Assembly (NCBI RefSeq): GCF_024171695.1
Contig: NZ_JAMTCF010000036.1
Coordinates: 1-47,733 of the forward strand
Direction of reading: 5' to 3'
Source: Actinosynnema pretiosum
GTDB taxonomy: Bacteria; Actinomycetota; Actinomycetes; Mycobacteriales; Pseudonocardiaceae
DNA: 47,733 bases
In this document: positions 8,056 to 16,809 of the stretch, piece after piece
Layout of the letters: the number at the start of each line of letters is the position of its first letter
Numbering within the stretch: position 1 is the stretch's first letter
The notes under the pieces: model-generated
Seen by the model: the letters and a program-made list of their open reading frames with translations, nothing else
Database searches by the model: none
What the model was told of the DNA's origin: nothing
Program-made: the position numbers and the translations under genes

Positions 8056-10004
8056 CGCTGCTCCACCGCGACCTGGTGCTGGTGCGAGAACACCAGCGCG
8101 TTCGGCGCGACCTCCAGCCGCTCCACCGGCCCGCCGCGCGCCCCGGTGATCGGGTTGGCCGGGAACATCCTGATCTCCTCCACCAGCCGCACGCCCGGAA
8201 CCCGTTGCAGCACCGCGAAGACCTCGCCGAACTGCACGGGCCTGCCGAACTCCCACCCGTCGCCGTCGCGCCCGCCGCGCAGCGGGTTCAGGTACCGGTA
8301 CAGCGAGGCCAGCGCCTCGCGCCGCACCCGCTCGGCCTCGGACTCGGCGGCCACCAGCCGCGCCACGACCGTGACGCCCTGGTAGCGCGGCGGTTCGACC
8401 ACCAGGCGGCTGCCGATGAGCCTGCGCTCCTCCAGGTACCGGGCCACCGTGGTCAGCAGCTCCTGCCCCGGCATGAGCTGCTCGAACCGCAACCGGTCGT
8501 CCTCGTCGGCGACCGCGTCGGGCACCAGCAGCACCCGCGCGCCGTGCTCCGACGGCAGGCAGCGCACCCTGGCCAGCGACGGCGCGGCCTGCTTCGCGAG
8601 CAGCTCGTGGTCCTCGGCGGTGACCGCCCGCCACTGGGCGCGCAGCTGGTTGGGCACCCGCTGCTTGGCCTCGGGCACGGTCTCGGCCTCCACGCCGCCG
8701 CGCGCGGCCTCCCGGTTGACCACCTCCGCCACGTACGGGACGGAGCTGCGCAGCACCGAGATCGCGCCGCGCGCCACGTTGCCGCCGCGCCCGCCGCCGG
8801 TGCGGTAGCGGGGAACGCGGATCACCGCCCCCTTGGCGGGGGTGGCCCCGTAGCGGCGCAGCCCGCCGTCGGCCTCGCGCACGGCGGGCGGGAACCGGAT
8901 CTCGCCGGTGCCCGCGTCGAGCACGACGTGCCGGTCGTCGGGGCCGGACGCGCCGAAGTCGTCCACCGCGGACCAGTCGACCCAGCCCTCGCCCTCGGAC
9001 ACCTGCACGACCACCGGCGGACCGTCGAGCAGGACCGGCGCGGAGGGCAGCGAGAACCGCTGGCCGGGCACCCCGGCCGACTCGCCGACGACGACGTCGG
9101 TGCTGGTCTCGGCGTGCTCGGCGACCGTGGTGCCGCCGATGGTGTAGGCCTCGACCTCGCGCACGGTCGGCGACTCGGAGTAGAATGGTTGCCCCGCGAC
9201 GGGTTCCACGACGCGGCAGCGCAACCACCCGGCGGTGCTGCCCGCGATGGCCGACTCGACGTGCCCGGCAGGCACGTGCAGCACCACCTCGCCGGGCCGG
9301 TTGAGCCCGCCGGTGCCGTCCTCGTCGACCTCGCACGCGGTCCACCCGGCGCCGTCCCAGGCCTCCCACACCAGCGGCGGCTGCCTCGGGTCGACGCCGA
9401 TGCCCTCGACGCGGCTGTCCAGGCGCAGCACGACCGCGCAGCGCGGCACGGCCGCCGACAGGCCGATCAGCATCGCGTCACCGGCGCGCGGCGACGGCTG
9501 GAACACCTGGACGTTCTTGCGGGTGTCCGGGTCGACGTCGGCGTTGCCGCGCAGGTCCCTGGTGCGGTCGGTGTGCTCGCCGCCGTCGGTGCGGGTGACC
9601 AGCTTGTCCAGCTCGCACGGCACGATCGGCAGGTCGTCGGTGGTGGCGAACACGACGCCGCCCGTGCTCTCGCCGCCGACCGTGGTCACCTCGGTCCCGG
9701 CGGGCAGCAGCACGGTGTCGGGCTGGGCGGCGGACAGCCAGAACGTGACGCCCGCGCGGGCGGCGGTCGGCGGGAACAGGCTGACGCCCAGCAGGTCCAG
9801 GAACGCCAGGTGGTTCTTCTCCGGCACCCGGTTCAGCCGGTAGACGAGCTGGTCGACCATGTGCGCGAAGGTCTCGATCAGCGTGACGCCGGGGTCGGAG
9901 ACGTTGTGGTCCGTCCACTCCGGACAGCTCTGCTGCACGTACCGCTTGGCCTCGTCCACGAGCTGCTGGAACCGGCGGTCGTCCAGGTTGGGGGCGGGAA
10001 GCAT
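8052..10004 (-). CDS. Baseplate J/gp6-like wedge protein (Pvc11-like)
   Basis: Product is 650 aa, of the 'putative baseplate assembly protein' type found in CIS loci. The N-terminus has the characteristic DEAKRYVQQSCPEWTDHNVS, DPGVTLIETFAHMVDQLVYR and HLAFLDLLGVSLFPP. The C-terminal third has the baseplate J-like segments RVRCLPSEHGARVLLVPD and EVFAVLQRVPGVRLVEEI. It should build the baseplate wedges around the spike and link them to the tube and sheath. ATG 10004 touches the gp25 gene's TGA and its stop overlaps the next ATG, consistent with stoichiometric co-translation. Confidence 0.92.
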   Translation of the reverse strand: MLPAPNLDDRRFQQLVDEAKRYVQQSCPEWTDHNVSDPGVTLIETFAHMVDQLVYRLNRVPEKNHLAFLDLLGVSLFPPTAARAGVTFWLSAAQPDTVLLPAGTEVTTVGGESTGGVVFATTDDLPIVPCELDKLVTRTDGGEHTDRTRDLRGNADVDPDTRKNVQVFQPSPRAGDAMLIGLSAAVPRCAVVLRLDSRVEGIGVDPRQPPLVWEAWDGAGWTACEVDEDGTGGLNRPGEVVLHVPAGHVESAIAGSTAGWLRCRVVEPVAGQPFYSESPTVREVEAYTIGGTTVAEHAETSTDVVVGESAGVPGQRFSLPSAPVLLDGPPVVVQVSEGEGWVDWSAVDDFGASGPDDRHVVLDAGTGEIRFPPAVREADGGLRRYGATPAKGAVIRVPRYRTGGGRGGNVARGAISVLRSSVPYVAEVVNREAARGGVEAETVPEAKQRVPNQLRAQWRAVTAEDHELLAKQAAPSLARVRCLPSEHGARVLLVPDAVADEDDRLRFEQLMPGQELLTTVARYLEERRLIGSRLVVEPPRYQGVTVVARLVAAESEAERVRREALASLYRYLNPLRGGRDGDGWEFGRPVQFGEVFAVLQRVPGVRLVEEIRMFPANPITGARGGPVERLEVAPNALVFSHQHQVAVEQR

Positions 10005-10411
10005 CAGACGACCTCGCTCTCCTCGGAGGGGATGGTGTAGAAGGGGAAGACCAGGTTGCGCGGGTCGTTGGTGCTGCGGATCAGGTAGCGCACGTCGATG
10101 TAGAGCGTGCCGGTGTCGACCGCGTCGAACGCGACGACCACGTCGGTGACCTCGATGCGCGGCTCCCAGCGCTCCAGGGCGGTGCGCACCTCGCGGGAGA
10201 TGTCACCGGCGGTGGCCCCGTCGGCGGAGGCGAACACCAGGTCGTGGATGCCGCAGCCGAACTCGGGGCGCATGGGCCGCTCCCCCGGCGCGGTGCCGAG
10301 GACGAGCCGGATGGCCTCCTGGATCTCCTGCTCGCGCTCGACCATGCCGATGCCGCCGCGCGCGTCGACGCCGAGCGGGAACCCCCAGCCCCGGCCGATG
10401 AACCCGCTCAC
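10004..10411 (-). CDS. gp25/GPW-like baseplate protein (Pvc9-like)
   Basis: Product is 135 aa. It carries the gp25-family core: FIGRGWGFPLGVD, EREQEIQEAIRLVLGTAPGE, then the signature RPEFGCGIHDLVF, with an IRSTNDPRNLVFPFY end. In tails and CISs gp25 is the lysozyme-like wedge subunit that connects the baseplate to the first sheath ring. GTG 10411 is used because it overlaps the PAAR stop (GTGA) and begins the conserved N-terminus; an upstream in-frame extension lacks homology-like sequence. Confidence 0.92.
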   Translation of the reverse strand: MSGFIGRGWGFPLGVDARGGIGMVEREQEIQEAIRLVLGTAPGERPMRPEFGCGIHDLVFASADGATAGDISREVRTALERWEPRIEVTDVVVAFDAVDTGTLYIDVRYLIRSTNDPRNLVFPFYTIPSEESEVV

Positions 10412-10719
10412 AGCGGCCCCCCGACGAAGACGGTGCGCAGCGGCGGGATCGGGATGATCTTCGCCCCGCACGAGGTCTGGTCACCGACGACGGCGGCGGG
10501 CAGCCCGCCGACGAACACCCTGCTGGCCAAGGACTTCCCCGGCAGCACCAGGTTCGCCACGCTCGCGATGGCGTGCGGCGGGATGACGCAGACGTGCTGG
10601 GCGCTGACCACGGCGGCGGGCAGGCCCTGGATGAGCACGGTCATGGCCTTCGCGGACTTCGGCGGTCCGATCGTGCCGCCGTGCGTGGTCTTGTCGTTGA
10701 CCCTGGCCGCCATGGGCAT
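10408..10719 (-). CDS. PAAR-domain spike-tip protein (Pvc10-like)
   Basis: Product is 103 aa, essentially one PAAR repeat domain: AARVNDKTTHGG, the repeated hydrophobic hairpins IQGLPAAVVSAQHVCVIPPH and VFVGGLPAAVVGDQTSCGAK, and potential metal ligands H14, H42, H49 and C84. PAAR proteins cap and sharpen the VgrG-like spike. The start has a strong AGGAGG 6 nt upstream of ATG 10719. The gene follows the spike gene by 40 bp and overlaps gp25. No C-terminal toxin extension is present, so the tip itself is unlikely to be the effector. Confidence 0.92.
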   Translation of the reverse strand: MPMAARVNDKTTHGGTIGPPKSAKAMTVLIQGLPAAVVSAQHVCVIPPHAIASVANLVLPGKSLASRVFVGGLPAAVVGDQTSCGAKIIPIPPLRTVFVGGPL

Positions 10720-10759
10720 GGTGGTCCTCCTCGCGCTGTCCCGGTGTTGCGGTCCCGGC

Positions 10760-12526
10760 TCAGTTGAGCCGGATGGTGCGGCCCTTGACGACGACGTCGC
10801 CGGTGAAGCCGGTGTCGATGTCGACGCCGGTCCTGGCGGACACGTCGACCTTGCGCCCGGCCTTGAGCTTGATCCCGCCCCGGCCCGCGTCGATCTCGAT
10901 CCCGGTGCGGGAGAGCGTGATGCTGCACCCGCCCCGACCGCCCTGGACCAGCCGCAGCTCGTTCTTCTTGCGGTCCAGCACCACTTCGAGCTCGTCGTCG
11001 CCGGACCCGAGCCGCACGCCCTGCGCGGCGGCGCCGTCGAGCAGTTCGAGCCGGTCGCCGCCGCGGTTGACCAGGGACCGCCGGTTGACCTTCCCGCTGC
11101 GGCCGTCCACGAGCTTCTGGTCGTGCCTGGACGGCTTGTCCACCCCGTTGTAGAGCCCGCCGAGCACGTAGGGCCGGTCCAGGCTGCCCTGCTCGAACCC
11201 GACCAGCACCTCGTCCTTGACGTCGGGGCTGAACACGCCGCCGCCCCCGGCCCCGCCCAGTTGCACGGTGCGCACCCAGTCCGAGACGTACTTGTCGTCC
11301 AGCCACGGGAACTTCAGCCGCACCCAGCCCCGCTGGCCGTTGCCGATCTCCTTGACGTCGGTGACCTCGGCGATCGCCAGCCCCGGCATCCTCGGCCCCC
11401 TGGCCGGGATGGCGTCGTGGGCGACCAGGCCCGCGAACGAGCGGTCCGGCGAGGCGCTGACCAGCACGGTGGTGCGGTAGCCCCGGTTCGGCTCGATGAC
11501 GTGCGTGACGGCGGTGGCGGTGTAGCGCCCGCTGAACGCCGCGCCGACGTTGCCCAGCGCGATCGGGACGCCCGCGCGCAGCTGCGGGTTGCCCTCCACC
11601 ACGGCCTCCAGCTCGCCGTAGCCCGCGCTCAGCGACTCCTCCAGGGCCTTCGCGGCGGCGTTCGCCTCGGCCTGCGTGGCGTACGGGGTCCCGGCGGCGA
11701 GGAGCTTGCCGCCGGAGGTGAGCTTGGCGGCCTTGGTGGCGAGCAGGCCGGGCACGACGGTCTTGCTGGGCTGCGGCTTGCGGGTGGCCACGACCTCCTT
11801 CTTGGTGGCCTGGTTCCAGCCGCGCACCTCGACGCCGCCGGTCTGCTCGTTCGTGCCGAGGACCGCGCGCAGCGCCATCAGGTTGCGCCCGTACTCCAGC
11901 ACGTACGGGCTCTTCTCCGCCGACGTGGTGGGCGCGGGCGCCTTGGACGCGGGCTCGGGCTTGACGAAGTCCAGCACGCCCTTGTCGTCCACGCGCACCA
12001 GCGCGCCGTGCTCGCGGGCGAGGGTCTGCAGGAAGTCCCAGTCCGAGACGCCGGCCTGGCTGATGTGCTGGTAGGTGATCGGCGCGGCCTCGACCTTGCC
12101 GACGGTGAGCCCGGCGTTCTTGGCGACCTTGCGGATGATCGCGGTCGCGCTCATCTCGTGGAACGCCTCCACGCGGCGTCCGCGCAGCAGCCGGTGCGCG
12201 CGGTTCATGGCCCGCAGCACCGTGTACGAGCCGGTGCCGTCGACCTCCAGCTCGATGGAGGTGACCTCGCCCCGGAACAGCAGCTCGTTCGCGTTGGTGC
12301 GGGCCGAGGCGACCGACACCTCCAGCGGTGAGCCGAGCGTGATCCCGGTGTCCTTGAGCAGCTCGTGCGAGCCGTCGCGGTAGGTCAGCACGGCCACGTC
12401 GGGCAGCCCGACGTTCTCGTCGACCACGCAGCTGACCAGCTCGTCGTCCCACGGGGCCTTGACCGGGCCGCCGCCCGCGACGACGGCGCTGGCCGCGAAC
12501 GCGCGCCCTTCCTCGGTGCCGCTCAC
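10760..12526 (-). CDS. VgrG-like spike protein (gp27/gp5 fusion, Pvc8-like)
   Basis: Product is 588 aa. The first ~330 residues resemble the gp27-like hub of VgrG (LLFRGEVTSIELEVDG, RVEAFHEMSATAIIRKVAK, VSDWDFLQTLAREHGALVRV). An OB-fold gp5-like region follows (GWVRLKFPWLDDKYVSDWVR, VLVGFEQGSLDRPYVLGGLY). The C-terminus is a short repetitive beta-helix needle (ISRTGIEID-type repeats ending VVVKGRTIRLN). It trimerises to form the spike under the PAAR tip. GTG 12526 overlaps the LysM gene's TGA. No appended enzymatic domain is seen. Confidence 0.93.
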   Translation of the reverse strand: MSGTEEGRAFAASAVVAGGGPVKAPWDDELVSCVVDENVGLPDVAVLTYRDGSHELLKDTGITLGSPLEVSVASARTNANELLFRGEVTSIELEVDGTGSYTVLRAMNRAHRLLRGRRVEAFHEMSATAIIRKVAKNAGLTVGKVEAAPITYQHISQAGVSDWDFLQTLAREHGALVRVDDKGVLDFVKPEPASKAPAPTTSAEKSPYVLEYGRNLMALRAVLGTNEQTGGVEVRGWNQATKKEVVATRKPQPSKTVVPGLLATKAAKLTSGGKLLAAGTPYATQAEANAAAKALEESLSAGYGELEAVVEGNPQLRAGVPIALGNVGAAFSGRYTATAVTHVIEPNRGYRTTVLVSASPDRSFAGLVAHDAIPARGPRMPGLAIAEVTDVKEIGNGQRGWVRLKFPWLDDKYVSDWVRTVQLGGAGGGGVFSPDVKDEVLVGFEQGSLDRPYVLGGLYNGVDKPSRHDQKLVDGRSGKVNRRSLVNRGGDRLELLDGAAAQGVRLGSGDDELEVVLDRKKNELRLVQGGRGGCSITLSRTGIEIDAGRGGIKLKAGRKVDVSARTGVDIDTGFTGDVVVKGRTIRLN

Positions 12527-13233
12527 CGGCCACCTCCGTCTGCCAGGGGCACCAGCAGCTCGGTGCCCGGAACCAGGACCATCGGGTCGTCGATGTCGTT
12601 GGCCTCGGCGATGACGCGCCAGGCCGTGGGGTCGCCGTACTCGTGGAAGGCCAGCTGCGCCAACGTGTCCCCGACGACGACGCGGTGCGTGCGGCTGGCC
12701 TCGTCGGACCCGGAGGTCGGGTTCTGGCCGGGCGGGTCGACCCCGGCCTCCTCGATGGAGAGCGAGCAGGTGGCGCGCAGCGGTTTGCCGTCGACGTCGA
12801 ACAGCGAGTAGTCGACCGACAGGCTGGAGAGCACCCCGTCGAACGAGACGGACTTGGCGGTGCCCCACTCGAAGCGCACCCACGGGCTCGCGGGCTTCTT
12901 CTTCGCGATGCTCCTCTTGGTGGGCACGCACGCCACCATGAGGCTCTCGATGCGCTGCTCCACCGAGTTGTCGTGCTTGGCGGTGGCGTCCAGGAACACC
13001 TGCACCGACAGGGTTCGCGGGCCGCTGCCGACGAACTCGGGCAGCGAGGCGGACCCGGCCATGCGGGCGGGCTGGCGGCGCCACTCGGTGGACTTGGACA
13101 GCGAGAGCGCGTTGGGGTTGAACTGGAACTTGACGGTGGCGAGCTTCCCACCCGGTTTCGCGCCGACCCTCGGGGGCGGCTCCATGATGACCAGGCGGGC
13201 CTTGACGAGGCTCGCGCCCGAGGTGGGCGGCAC
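12523..13233 (-). CDS. LysM-domain tube-spike connector (Pvc7-like)
   Basis: Product is 236 aa. The N-terminal ~175 residues match the hub-connector family (KLATVKFQFNPNALSLSKST, GPRTLSVQVFLDAT, SPWVRFEWGT). The C-terminal ~50 residues are a LysM domain (THRVVVGDTLAQLAFHEYG, then WRVIAEANDI and VPGTELLVPL). In PVC/Afp particles the equivalent protein adapts the six-fold tube to the three-fold spike. The GTG 13233 start has an AAGGGAAG ribosome-binding site; the stop overlaps the spike gene start. Confidence 0.9.
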   Translation of the reverse strand: MPPTSGASLVKARLVIMEPPPRVGAKPGGKLATVKFQFNPNALSLSKSTEWRRQPARMAGSASLPEFVGSGPRTLSVQVFLDATAKHDNSVEQRIESLMVACVPTKRSIAKKKPASPWVRFEWGTAKSVSFDGVLSSLSVDYSLFDVDGKPLRATCSLSIEEAGVDPPGQNPTSGSDEASRTHRVVVGDTLAQLAFHEYGDPTAWRVIAEANDIDDPMVLVPGTELLVPLADGGGR

Positions 13234-13257
13234 GGCGGTCTTCCCTTCTTCCCGGTC

Positions 13258-13683
13258 TCAGGAGGCCTGGAGGCCCTCGTGGGCGATCTCCAGGGTCTCG
13301 ACCGCGGCCGAGGAGCTGGACGGGTCGAACGACGGGCCCTGCCAGCGCACCGGCACCACGCCGATGACCTGCCAGCGCACGATCGGCTTCAGGTCCGGGG
13401 TGAGCGCGACGATCTCGCCGTCCTTCTTCTCCACCTGGCGCACCGTCTCGTCCAGCCAGCGCAGAACCTTGGAGGAGTCCTCGGTGACCGGGCGGGTCAT
13501 GGTGATGTTGGTCCAGGTCATGCGGGTGGGCAGCTGCCAGGCGAACCCGTTGTTGCCGCCCTCGTTGTAGGCCTCGACCTCCATCTGCGCGCCCAGTCCC
13601 TCGCAGGTGTGGAACGTGCCGAGGCTGTTGCCCGCGATGGAGAGCCGGAAGTACACGGTGCTGGCGAACACGTCCGCGCTCAT
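13258..13683 (-). CDS. Inner tube protein B (gp19-like, Pvc5/Cis1b-like)
   Basis: Product is 141 aa, of the phage tail tube (gp19-like) family: YFRLSIAGNSLGTFHTCEGL, the conserved TWTNITMTRPVTEDSS hairpin, and a C-terminal AAVETLEIAHEGL strand. Together with tube A (17303-17743) the locus has two tube paralogues. Placement next to the LysM connector suggests this one forms the baseplate-proximal initiator ring, as Pvc5 does. AGGAGG lies 8 nt before ATG 13683. Confidence 0.92.
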   Translation of the reverse strand: MSADVFASTVYFRLSIAGNSLGTFHTCEGLGAQMEVEAYNEGGNNGFAWQLPTRMTWTNITMTRPVTEDSSKVLRWLDETVRQVEKKDGEIVALTPDLKPIVRWQVIGVVPVRWQGPSFDPSSSSAAVETLEIAHEGLQAS

Positions 13684-13732
13684 CGCTCGTTCCTCCTGCT
13701 TCGGGGCCGCTGGTCCGGTGTGGTGGGGCGGG

Positions 13733-16654
13733 TCAGCGGCGGTGGTCGTGGGGGCGGCCGACGCGGTCGCGGTCCCGGCGGATCTCGTTGCGCATCAGGC
13801 GGGAGAGGGGTTCGAGGAGCTTGCGGGCGAGGGCGTCCAGGTCGGCCCGGTCCTGGCCCTGCTCGTCCTTGTCGACGTCGGGGGTGGTGAGGGCGCTTGT
13901 GACGGCGGTGGGGCCGATGGCGGGTTCGGCGGGGGTGGTGGGGGTGGTGGGGGTGGCGGGTTGGGGAGCCTGGGCGTTTCGCTGGACCTGGTGCCGGGTG
14001 GTGCCGCCTGTCCTTTGGACGGCCTGGGTCGCTTGGCCTGCTTGGCCTGCTTGGCCTGCGGACGGGGTCGAGCCGTTCCGCTTCGCCGCGAACCGGGGGT
14101 TGACCCACTGGAAGGAGCCGGTGGTAGTGGTGACGGCGGGGCCTGCGGTCTCGGCCACGACGCTCGGGCTTCCGGTCGGCTGACCGGTCACCGGCGCCGC
14201 GTGGGGTTGGGCCGAACCGGTTCGCGCTGGGACAGCTCGCGTTGCGCTGGTCTGGATCGCGGCGCTCCGGGGTGCGCTGCCCTGCGGGACGGTGTTCCAC
14301 GGGGTCGCGGCGCGCTGGACCGCCGTCACCGGGACCACCGGCGCGGCGGGCACCTGGTGCGGCGCCGAGGTGGACGGCGGACCGGTGTCCAGGCGGCGGG
14401 GTGGGATCGGGCGGACCACCGGGGTGGAGCGCCCGCTGGGCTTCGCGGCGCGCTGGACGGCTTGTTCGGCGCTCGTGGCGGACGCGGAGAGCTTGGGGCG
14501 CAACGGGTTCGTGGTGATCAGCGGGGCCGGGGCAGTGGCGCGCTGGACCGGGGCCTGGGGCCGGCTGGTCAGGCGGACCAGCGGGAGGCCGGTGGGGCTG
14601 ATCGTCGCGCCGGGTAGCGGGGAGCTCTGGGCGGGCTTGGGCTGGCCCGGTGTGCGCTGAATCGGTTTGGGCTGGGCCGATTTGGGCTGGGCGGTCGCGG
14701 GGTGGGTTTCCACGGGGTGGGCGACCGAGGGGTGAACCGCCGCAGGGTGGACGACCGCGGGTTGCACGGGCGGGGTTTCCGGAGAGGCGCGCTGGACCTG
14801 CGGTCGCGCGGGGTCAACGCGCAGGCTCGCGATCGGCTGATCCGGCGAGAGCGGCACCATGCGCTGGACCACGGCGCTCGAACCGGGCTCGGCCACCTGG
14901 GGCTTGACGGCAGCGGACTCGACGGCAATGGGTTTGGAGGCAATGGGCTTGGCGGCAGGACCAGGATTAGCAGTAGGAGTGGGCTTGGTGGCAGGGCCAG
15001 GCTTGGCAGTAGGACTGGGCTGGTGGGCGCCGTTCCCGGTGGCGCTCTGCCTGGGCCGCGCATCCCCGTGGTTCGTGGCGGCTCTCTGGATCGGGGCCAG
15101 CGGGTTCGTGGTGGGCATGGCACTGGCCGGGATGGCGCTGATCGGCGCACCGAGGCCACTGGGGCGGACCACGGTGGGACGTGCCGGTTCCGAGGGCGTG
15201 GGCGAGGCTGGAGCCGAGGGGAGCGGGGCGCCCAGCACCGGCGCGGACCTCGGCCTGGTCTTCGGTTCCGGTGCGGTGGTGTCGGAGCGGGTCGCGGGCT
15301 TCTTGGTGTCCACCGAGCGCTGCACATCAGGCGTCGCAGCGGGGGCAGCCTCCGGGGCGTTCTTGACCGGGTTGGTCAACGGCAGCTCCGGGGTGGCCAG
15401 CGGCGTCACCTGGGGAGTGACGCGCTGGACCACGGCGGGGATCTGCCTGGTGGGCAGGTTCTCCGGAGTGCGGGCGGCGATCAGCGGGCGGGTCAGCGGC
15501 AGCAGTGGGACCGAGCGCTGCACATCAGCGCCTACCACGGGTCCTGGAACAGCGCTCGGCGTGGATTTGGGCGCTGTGGGCTTGGCGGGCGCGTGCTTGG
15601 GAGGCCCGGACTCGGCGGGAGTGGCCTTAGCGGGGGTGGCCTTGGCAGGTGCGGACTTGGCGGGTCGGACCGAGTTCGGGATGGCTCGGACGGTGCGCTT
15701 GGGCAGATCCACGAGTTGTTCGGCGGCACTGCGCTGCACCTGGGATGAACCGGGAGCCGCCGGTTCCGCAGGTGTCGCGGCACGACGCTGCACGAAATCC
15801 TGGGTGGGCGGGGTGACGGCCGGTTCCTGCGGGGTGACCACCGGCGCGTGCACCGAAGAAGTCGCCGATCGCCGCACAGCGGGCGTGGTGTTCTCGTGCC
15901 GTATGGCGGGGGTGGCTTTCTCCTGCTGCGCAGCGGGTTTGCGGCCGAGGACGCGCTGAACCCAGTTGCCCGCCTTGGCTCGGAACGTCTCGAACTGCGG
16001 CTTGGTCGTGCGCGCGGGCGCCTCGCCATCCACCACCGGTACAGCGGCCGGCTCGACGTCCGAGGATTCCGGCGTGTCCAGGGGAAGGTTGGACACCGCA
16101 GGTTTCCCACCGCGCTGCGCTCGGCGTTGAACCGGGCGCTGTTGTTCCCGGTCGCGCGTCGAACCACCCCTGGCCCGCTGCACCTTTACCCGTCCAGCCT
16201 CCCGTCCCGCTGCCCGTCCAGCCGCCCGTCCCGGTCCCCGTTCCGCTTCCGCTTCCGGTTGCGGTTGCGCGTCCGGCTCGTCGCCCGACGCGGCGCGGAA
16301 GACGAACTCGCCGCTGTCGCCGTACTCGGGCGTGGCCAACGGGCGCAGCTGGGCCACCCCGCGCACCACGCCCACGGGCGCGTCCGCGCTGAGCGAGTGC
16401 CCCATCGGCCCGGTGCCCACCGCGTGGTCCTGCCAGGAGGCGAGGCCGTCGCGGAAGCGCAGCCCGTCCCCCACCGGGAGCTCACCGCCCAGGACACCGC
16501 CGCCCCTCGGCGCCGCGCGCCACCCGCCGTCCCACGGCGGCAGCGGCGCGGAACGGCGCTGCACCACGACCGGCCCGCTGTCGGCAGAAGCGGCACCGTC
16601 GCCACCACCGTCCCCGCCCCGCCGCCCGCGCGATCCCCAGCGCACCCGGCTCAC
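13733..16654 (-). CDS. Giant disordered VQR-repeat protein of the CIS operon
   Basis: Product is 973 aa, dominated by Pro, Ala, Thr, Ser and Lys and predicted to be disordered. Eighteen short V/I-Q-R motifs recur roughly every 30-80 residues, usually followed by a small residue (VQRSAA, VQRAAT, IQRTPG, VQRNAQ). A folded-looking N-terminal part (GLASWQDHAVGTGPMGHSLS, residues ~65-115) and a conserved-looking basic end (DLDALARKLLEPLSRLMRNE) flank the repeats. GTG 16654 overlaps the preceding stop (GTGA); the open frame further upstream covers coding sequence of the previous gene. It is the only long gene between the two tube genes. It could be an unusual tape measure, a lumen or cargo scaffold, or an assembly factor. 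I do not know its function. Confidence 0.75.
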   Translation of the reverse strand: MSRVRWGSRGRRGGDGGGDGAASADSGPVVVQRRSAPLPPWDGGWRAAPRGGGVLGGELPVGDGLRFRDGLASWQDHAVGTGPMGHSLSADAPVGVVRGVAQLRPLATPEYGDSGEFVFRAASGDEPDAQPQPEAEAERGPGRAAGRAAGREAGRVKVQRARGGSTRDREQQRPVQRRAQRGGKPAVSNLPLDTPESSDVEPAAVPVVDGEAPARTTKPQFETFRAKAGNWVQRVLGRKPAAQQEKATPAIRHENTTPAVRRSATSSVHAPVVTPQEPAVTPPTQDFVQRRAATPAEPAAPGSSQVQRSAAEQLVDLPKRTVRAIPNSVRPAKSAPAKATPAKATPAESGPPKHAPAKPTAPKSTPSAVPGPVVGADVQRSVPLLPLTRPLIAARTPENLPTRQIPAVVQRVTPQVTPLATPELPLTNPVKNAPEAAPAATPDVQRSVDTKKPATRSDTTAPEPKTRPRSAPVLGAPLPSAPASPTPSEPARPTVVRPSGLGAPISAIPASAMPTTNPLAPIQRAATNHGDARPRQSATGNGAHQPSPTAKPGPATKPTPTANPGPAAKPIASKPIAVESAAVKPQVAEPGSSAVVQRMVPLSPDQPIASLRVDPARPQVQRASPETPPVQPAVVHPAAVHPSVAHPVETHPATAQPKSAQPKPIQRTPGQPKPAQSSPLPGATISPTGLPLVRLTSRPQAPVQRATAPAPLITTNPLRPKLSASATSAEQAVQRAAKPSGRSTPVVRPIPPRRLDTGPPSTSAPHQVPAAPVVPVTAVQRAATPWNTVPQGSAPRSAAIQTSATRAVPARTGSAQPHAAPVTGQPTGSPSVVAETAGPAVTTTTGSFQWVNPRFAAKRNGSTPSAGQAGQAGQATQAVQRTGGTTRHQVQRNAQAPQPATPTTPTTPAEPAIGPTAVTSALTTPDVDKDEQGQDRADLDALARKLLEPLSRLMRNEIRRDRDRVGRPHDHRR

Positions 16655-16809
16655 CTCCCCTCGTTCACCCTCGTGTTGATCCGCGCGATCTCCGCGACCC
16701 ACCGCCTGCGCTCGTGGTGCTCCAGGTCCAGCACCTCGTCGCGGGACCAGTGGAAGTGGTAGGCCACGTACGCGACCTCCTCGTGCAGGCGGTCGGCCGC
16801 GTACGTCAC
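16651..16809 (-). CDS. Small DUF6760-like CIS protein
   Basis: Product is 52 aa (MTYAADRLHEEVAYVAYHFH...). The pattern AYHFHWSRDEVLDLEHHERR and the trailing WVAEIARIN match the small DUF6760-type proteins found in CIS loci. It is coupled at both ends by GTGA overlaps (starts at GTG 16809, stop 16651). It directly follows the tail-assembly chaperone-like gene, a position where many phages make a second chaperone product by frameshifting; here it is a separate overlapping gene. Confidence 0.82.
   Translation of the reverse strand: MTYAADRLHEEVAYVAYHFHWSRDEVLDLEHHERRRWVAEIARINTRVNEGR

Noticed and set aside
10408..12526. Toxic extension on the PAAR or VgrG-like protein
   Set aside because: Both end at normal family lengths with no extra domain, so neither is a specialised effector.
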